Part shown: piece by piece, positions 60,630 to 64,000 of the stretch
Numbering within the stretch: the first letter of the stretch is position 1
How the letters are laid out: each line of letters starts with the position of its first letter
NCBI RefSeq assembly: GCF_004194535.1
Contig: NZ_CP025781.1
Span: 1,488,001-1,552,000 of the forward strand
Source: Iodobacter fluviatilis
GTDB taxonomy: Bacteria > Pseudomonadota > Gammaproteobacteria > Burkholderiales > Chitinibacteraceae
Direction of reading: 5' to 3'
DNA: 64,000 nt
Made by a program: the position numbers and the translations under genes
Notes under the pieces: generated by a model
Told to the model about the DNA's origin: nothing
Databases searched by the model: none
What the model saw: only the letters and a program-made list of their open reading frames with translations

Positions 60630-60662
60630 CTCTATCTGCCTCTATACTAGCCATATACATTC

Positions 60663-60689
60663 CCCTAACCCATCATTCAAACGTTAAGC
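60663..60689 (+). other. Collapsed attC site of cassette C (27 bp)
   Basis: CCCTAAC, then CATCATTCAAACG, then GTTAAGC. It equals the two ends of an attC like that of cassette B with everything between the two ATTCAA copies removed. The left core is the exact complement of this cassette's own start (GTTAGGG). Without the central arms it should not fold as a normal attC, so cassettes C and D may be locked together. Confidence 0.8.
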
Positions 60690-60701
60690 GTCTCAAAACA
60701 C

Positions 60702-61439
60702 ATGCCCTCGCCCGCCGCAGACTTCGAAACCCAGCTCGAACTATTCCGAACCGAGGCGGAGAGCGCAATCCAATACTTCTACGCATGGGACACAGTCCGT
60801 GCTGTTGCGGCAAAAGACAAGGAAGTCTTTCGTTTGCTGAACCAAGCACCGCTGTTCTGGAATACAAACCTCGGCGCGCTTCAAACATCAACGCTGGTGG
60901 CGCTTGGCCGAGTGTTCGACCCTGATCCAAAGAATCATAGTATTACCCGGCTACTGTCTGTCGCACACGCGAATCTGGACATCTTCTCCAAGGATTCACT
61001 TGCAGCGCGCAAGAGCAGTGCGGACGCGGACGAGTGGCTACCTGAGTACCTACAGATCGCGTACGAGCCAAACGGTAACGACTTCAGAAGGCTGAAGCGC
61101 CACGTCGCGGATCGACGTAAGATCTACGAAACGAACTACCGTCCACTCCGGCACAAGGTGTTTGCTCACCGTGGCGTTGCCACCTGCGTTGAAGTCGGCG
61201 AGTTGTTCGCAAAGACGAACATCAGAGAAATGCAGCAGTTGCTGGTCTTCCTCGGCCGCCTCCATGAAGTCCTTTGGCAGTTGTATTTCAACGGGCGAAA
61301 GCCTACGCTCGCGCCGGCGCGCTTCTCCGTGAAGCGAATACTCGAGCAGCCATCGCCCAACGCCAAGCACGGAAAGCTACAGGAGCGTCTGGTGCATGAG
61401 ACAAAAGCCTTTCTCGCAGCGCATGCGAAAGACGCCTAA
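60702..61439 (+). CDS. Cassette D protein, HEPN/AbiU2-like
   Basis: A 245-aa protein with a mainly helical make-up. Near residue 150 it has RHKVFAH, which fits the HEPN Rx4-6H RNase signature (Arg150, His156). Upstream LLNQAPLFWNTNLGALQTSTLVALGRVFD and ITRLL resemble AbiU2-type proteins linked to abortive infection. It is more GC-rich than its neighbours, so the cassette has another source. The stop overlaps its attC core. The family call is from motif and layout only; a toxin role is inference. Confidence 0.65.
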   Translation: MPSPAADFETQLELFRTEAESAIQYFYAWDTVRAVAAKDKEVFRLLNQAPLFWNTNLGALQTSTLVALGRVFDPDPKNHSITRLLSVAHANLDIFSKDSLAARKSSADADEWLPEYLQIAYEPNGNDFRRLKRHVADRRKIYETNYRPLRHKVFAHRGVATCVEVGELFAKTNIREMQQLLVFLGRLHEVLWQLYFNGRKPTLAPARFSVKRILEQPSPNAKHGKLQERLVHETKAFLAAHAKDA

Positions 61440-61496
61440 CCTGCCGTTCGAGCAGGACGCCGCAAAAGCGCGGCGCCCCTCAACTTTACGTTACAA
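61434..61496 (+). other. attC site of cassette D
   Basis: A 63-bp palindrome from GCCTAAC to GTTACAA. It has CTGCCGTTCGAGCAGGACGC on the left, GCGGCGCCCCTCAACTTTACG on the right and a GCCGC/GCGGC central stem around AAAA. The bases after the crossover (TTACAA) belong to cassette E. The left core is one mismatch from the complement of cassette D's start (GTTAAGC). Confidence 0.85.
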
Positions 61497-61511
61497 CATG
61501 AGTATCAATCA

Positions 61512-62162
61512 ATGATGGAAAAGGAACTAGGGGATTCAATATTTGAAACAATTAAAGGTCATGGCGGCAAAGACCTGCTTTTTGATGCGGCAGAGTTTGT
61601 ATTGGACTCAAATTTGAGCGAAGGAATTATTAAAGATATTCCTTTTGCCGGCACAGTTCAAAAGCTATTTAGTTGTGCTATCTCACTTCAAGGTTATTTT
61701 TTTGCTAAGAAAATTCAGAAATTTCTAACAAAGCTTTCAGAAGTCAATCAAGAACAAAGAGAAAAATTTGTATCTGAAATAAATGAAAATTTAGAGTTGA
61801 AAGAAAAAACATCTGATGCTGTTCTTCTCATCCTTGATAAACTTGATGATTTAGAAAAATGTGAATTGTTCGCCAATGCATTTTCTGGTTATATTCAAGC
61901 GCAGTTTGATTTTACCACTTTCAGGCGGCTATCAAATGCCATAGAAAAATGTTTGGTTTCAGACTTACAGTATCTAAAAAATTTAGCTGTATCTTGTTAT
62001 ATGGAAAACTACATTGGTGACGTCTTAGTTGGTGCGGGCTTAGTATATATATGTTCTGCTGCGTTAATTAAACCAGAAGGAACTAAGAATATGTATCAAT
62101 TAACTGAATTTGGCGTTCTATTTCTTGATGTTGTAATAAACAATGTCCCAAGAAGTAACTAG
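61512..62162 (+). CDS. Cassette E protein (unrecognised, 216 aa, AT-rich)
   Basis: A protein beginning MMEKELGDSIFETIKGHGGK. It has a helical, Lys/Glu-rich middle (KFLTKLSEVNQEQREKFVSE region, ending CELFANAFSGYI) and a C-terminal part that resembles a small winged domain (GTKNMYQLTEFGVLFLDVV). No motif I know. It is far more AT-rich than the flanking cassette D. A five-codon ORF at 61498 overlaps the start as ATGA and may assist its translation, since no good Shine-Dalgarno is seen. Confidence 0.75.
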   Translation: MMEKELGDSIFETIKGHGGKDLLFDAAEFVLDSNLSEGIIKDIPFAGTVQKLFSCAISLQGYFFAKKIQKFLTKLSEVNQEQREKFVSEINENLELKEKTSDAVLLILDKLDDLEKCELFANAFSGYIQAQFDFTTFRRLSNAIEKCLVSDLQYLKNLAVSCYMENYIGDVLVGAGLVYICSAALIKPEGTKNMYQLTEFGVLFLDVVINNVPRSN

Positions 62163-62215
62163 TTGTAACAAGTCGCTGAAGCATCGCGCACTTCGTGCGC
62201 TGGACAGTTTTTAAG
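62163..62215 (+). other. Truncated attC site of cassette E
   Basis: Left core TTGTAAC is the exact complement of this cassette's start (G^TTACAA). It is followed by AAGTCGCTGAAG and a CGCGCAC/GTGCGC hairpin, but the right arm and the GTTACAA end are missing. Sequence identity to an attC stops at GGACAG, and unrelated DNA follows. Confidence 0.72.
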
Positions 62216-62318
62216 TACCCTCAATGCCAAACATGCACCCTCTATAATAACTGTAATAACTGGGGTCAGAGTAAAGTTAAATCCGCTTTCTATTTAAGCA
62301 TAGTAGTATTTAATTTTG

Positions 62319-62391
62319 GTAGAGTAGAGAGCTGCCTTACAGCAGCCCTCCCTCATCAAACCGTGCATGCGATTTTCCCGCACACGGCTTT
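62319..62391 (-). other. Group II intron domain V/VI remnant
   Basis: On the minus strand, 62391-62358 reads AAAGCCGTGTGCGGG, then AAAATCGCATGCACGGTTT. This is a 34-nt hairpin with the AGC at the base and the short purine loop typical of group II intron domain V. It is followed (62354-62319) by a second stem, GGGCTGC TGTAAG GCAGCTC, placed as domain VI, ending CTCTAC. Only ~100 bp separate it from the next gene, so the intron body and any reverse transcriptase are gone. The segment between it and attC-E (62216-62318) holds no gene. Confidence 0.6.
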
Positions 62392-62488
62392 CCGATGCTC
62401 TTCACATCAAGCATGCGCTGATTTCCAACCTGCTACTGTCGGTAATGAATACAAACCATATCGCTCATTCAGGACGCAGAATTGACGC

Positions 62489-62842
62489 TTAGACAGGAGG
62501 AGTAGCGCTGCTCGCCCGCCTTCCCTTCCACTTGCGCCATAGCCACGGCAGCAACATGAACCATTGAAGATAGCCCACAACGGCGCAAGTTAATGATACA
62601 AGTAGCGCATCAGCGATGCCAACCAAATCAAGTCCGATAAGACTCACAATAGAGCCGACCAAAGCAGTCGCAACCCACCCACTTGGCAGTGTCAGTACAA
62701 GCATTAAGAGTCCATGCCGAAGTAGTATCTCGTTCTTAAGCTCAGGGACAACCTGTGAGTTATAGCTGACCATAGTCCACACGAATATCAAGAGCACGAC
62801 CACCAGCCACAGGATCAAGAAGATAGCCCGCCTTATCATCAT
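62489..62842 (-). CDS. Small membrane protein, cassette-like (117 aa)
   Basis: A protein with three or four hydrophobic segments (about 5-28, 40-62, 64-86 and 88-104), a short charged C-terminus (WRKWKGRRASSATPP) and GAGGGG upstream of the start. I do not recognise the family. Its stop lies in GTCTAAGCGTC, which resembles a decayed left core site, and its 5' side is 56 bp from a GTTAGGC core. This suggests a cassette in minus orientation. Confidence 0.7.
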   Translation of the reverse strand: MMIRRAIFLILWLVVVLLIFVWTMVSYNSQVVPELKNEILLRHGLLMLVLTLPSGWVATALVGSIVSLIGLDLVGIADALLVSLTCAVVGYLQWFMLLPWLWRKWKGRRASSATPPV

Positions 62843-62898
62843 AACCGCCCCTCGCAGATCTTCTCACTAGTACTGACAACGTCCTCAGTTAGCCTTAG

Positions 62899-62979
62899 GC
62901 CTAACCCGCCACTATTTTTGCTGCCTGAGCAGTGATTAATACTGACTGCCTATTTGATGAACCTCAGCGCGGGTTGATA
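62899..62979 (-). other. attC-like site, minus orientation (81 bp)
   Basis: Read on the minus strand, it runs from TATCAAC to GTTAGGC. Complementary arms are AACCCGC/GCGGGTT, with CATCAAATAGGC and GCAAAAATAGTGG inside. Much of the sequence recurs at the right edge of the window (63950-64000). The outer cores are degenerate on one side, so the orientation is inferred from the gene order. Confidence 0.62.
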
Positions 62980-63028
62980 AAACCACCCCACCTTACAAAA
63001 CTGGCGCCAATGCCCCAGACAAAGGAGA

Positions 63029-63454
63029 TCACTCATCATTGAAATAGTTGTCAATACTGAGTGAGATTTCGTAACTACCCAGTTCAGTCAACAATTTCGG
63101 TGACAACGTGGGGCCACCATCAAAGCTAGCTTGGAAGTGACCGCACCACCAAAGACCATCGAATTGAAGTGCAAGAGCAATGACCTCTGCTTTTCTGGGT
63201 CTCAGCCCTTTGAGAAGGAATTCCAAGCCATCCTCTAGGCAGGCCCACTCAGGCTGAAATCCAATTTCCCCTTGTCCGTTGTATGCCCAATATGGTCGTC
63301 TCGTCCTCATAACCAGCTGATTTTGCGATGAGCTAAATTCGCGGCTTGGCTGCAAATTCAATCGAGATGAAACTTCAGATGGCTCCAACTGATCGCCAGA
63401 GAAGCGTAGCTCTACCGTATACACATGCCCTGCTACATTTTTTTGTTGAGTCAT
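63029..63454 (-). CDS. DUF4279-type protein
   Basis: A 141-aa protein that fits DUF4279: a beta-rich N-terminus (VYTVELRFSGDQLEPSEVSSRLNLQPS), a central Trp-containing segment, LEFLLKGLRPRKAEVIAL and a final SYEISLSIDNYFN. The function of the family is unknown. It lies between an attC-like site and an ankyrin protein in the minus-strand block. No clear Shine-Dalgarno. Confidence 0.7.
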   Translation of the reverse strand: MTQQKNVAGHVYTVELRFSGDQLEPSEVSSRLNLQPSREFSSSQNQLVMRTRRPYWAYNGQGEIGFQPEWACLEDGLEFLLKGLRPRKAEVIALALQFDGLWWCGHFQASFDGGPTLSPKLLTELGSYEISLSIDNYFNDE

Positions 63455-63516
63455 GACGAACCCATAATTAATAATTAAACGGGCTAGACCCCTTTATGTT
63501 CCCTTGCATTGTGACC

Positions 63517-63543
63517 ATCAGGTTAGATCATCTCTAACCTGAT
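63517..63543. other. Perfect 11-bp hairpin at the ankyrin gene's stop
   Basis: ATCAGGTTAGA and TCTAACCTGAT around a 5-nt loop; the stop codon of the ankyrin gene lies within it. It contains facing TTAGA/TCTAA strings that could be worn core sites. It has no T-run, so a terminator role is uncertain. Confidence 0.6.
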
Positions 63544-63872
63544 AACTTCCCAAACCCGTTTTCAATTTCGGTAGAAGCACCATGAGCCAACAGGAACTCA
63601 ACTACATGTGAGTGCTTACCATCGTGCGCATAGTGCAGAGCTGTAGAGTCCATATCACCTTTTTGATTTATGTTCATCCCAGCATCAACCAATAAGGTGA
63701 TTGTATTCATATCCCCAAGCTGAGCAGCTATGTGCATAAGATTATCGCCATTGGAATCGACGTAAGTGAGTGGATCAATAGCATCAGTCGGGTCGCTTGA
63801 GTCATAGTTAATCAAGTAATCATATTTTTTTTGCAATTTCACGATTGCTTCATCACTTAGTTTCATGGACAT
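63534..63872 (-). CDS. Small ankyrin-repeat protein
   Basis: A 112-aa protein from ATG 63872 (AAGGG six bases upstream; the frame is open to 63947). After MSMKLSDEAIVKLQKKYDYL come about two and a half ankyrin repeats: DSNGDNLMHIAAQLGDMNTI...LLVDAGMNINQK and DSTALHYAHDGKHSHVVEFLLAHGAST. It has no signal peptide, so it is a cytoplasmic protein-binding module. Cassette-borne; the partner is unknown. Confidence 0.82.
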   Translation of the reverse strand: MSMKLSDEAIVKLQKKYDYLINYDSSDPTDAIDPLTYVDSNGDNLMHIAAQLGDMNTITLLVDAGMNINQKGDMDSTALHYAHDGKHSHVVEFLLAHGASTEIENGFGKLSG

Positions 63873-63949
63873 GTGCACCCTTGCGTGTTGGGCCTTGCAA
63901 GTAGACACAAGCGACCAAACCCCAACAGGAGTATGGCGGTTAGCCATAG

Positions 63950-64000
63950 GCCTAACTCGCCATCATTTTGGCAGCCTATTTGATGGTCGTCAGCGCGAAT
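63950..64000 (-). other. attC-like site at the window's right edge, partial
   Basis: On the minus strand it ends GGCGAGTTAGGC, with GCTGCCAAAATGATGG and CATCAAATAGGC before it and CGCGCTGA at the edge. It is the same family as the site at 62899-62979. Both are followed by GTTAGGCCTWWGGCTAAC-like text. It is cut by the window end. Confidence 0.6.

Noticed and set aside
62195-62485. 96-codon open frame between the cassette blocks
   Set aside because: It covers the intron-like hairpins and attC remnant; the structured RNA reading on the other strand explains the sequence better.
58243-64000. CRISPR array or prophage
   Set aside because: The repeats are not regular direct repeats with unique spacers, and there are no phage structural or Cas genes. 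The palindromes match attC layout instead.

Overview
The window reads as chromosomal DNA of a Gram-negative betaproteobacterium, most likely in the Neisseriales (Chromobacteriaceae/Iodobacter-like). This is inferred from gene order (tRNA-Tyr-Gly-Thr-tuf-tRNA-Trp-secE-nusG-rplKAJL-rpoBC-rpsLG-fusA; dusB-fis-purH; gatCAB divergent from mreBCD-mrdAB-rlpA; algH-ruvX-pyrB-pyrX) and from protein character. No database search was possible, so the genus is only a guess.

Layout. 1-17.5 kb is a minus-strand block of translation and transcription genes: tRNAs, EF-Tu, SecE/NusG, L11/L1/L10/L7-L12, RpoB/RpoC, S12/S7/EF-G (EF-G runs off the left edge). Two plus-strand tRNA-Phe genes follow. 17.5-20.3 kb is a decay zone: homopolymer and tetranucleotide repeats, a broken GntR/FCD regulator, and an intact pdxY beside a full-length relic of tyrS. 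20.3-28.7 kb holds housekeeping genes (rlmG, an Hsp70-like gene, a flavin reductase/RidA pair, dapF-DUF484-xerC). dapF is apparently translated by coupling to a 28-codon upstream ORF. 28.7-29.3 kb is non-coding and carries a 263-bp MITE-like element. 29.3-41 kb is again mostly minus-strand: pip, feoAB, purD-pagP-purH, fis-dusB, gatCAB. 41.5-48.1 kb is the plus-strand cell-shape and elongasome operon. 48.1-49 kb holds a 160-bp MITE and an IS5-family relic. 49.1-54.4 kb holds ACBP, pyrX/pyrB/ruvX/algH and photolyase. 54.4-57.8 kb has tandem paralogous small exported proteins, a second copy of the 160-bp MITE, a CPBP protease and an AAA ATPase.

The most unusual part is 58.2-64 kb, which I read as a cluster of integron gene cassettes with no integrase gene in view. 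It holds five plus-strand cassettes. In each, the first bases after the crossover point (G^TTRRRY) are complementary, or one mismatch off, to the left core site of that cassette's own attC, as expected if it once existed as a circle. One attC has collapsed by deletion between its two internal ATTCAA repeats. The first cassette is interrupted at codon 5 by an intact IS3-family element with a CTAT target duplication. The last attC is truncated next to a group II intron domain V/VI remnant. Beyond that lies a block of minus-strand cassette-like genes with a different attC-like family.

A second theme is small non-autonomous elements flanked by CTAG. Both copies of the 160-bp MITE sit so that the flanking CTAG supplies the TAG stop codon of the gene to the left (rlpA and a small exported-protein gene). 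All functional statements are inferred from sequence motifs and family knowledge; none has been tested.
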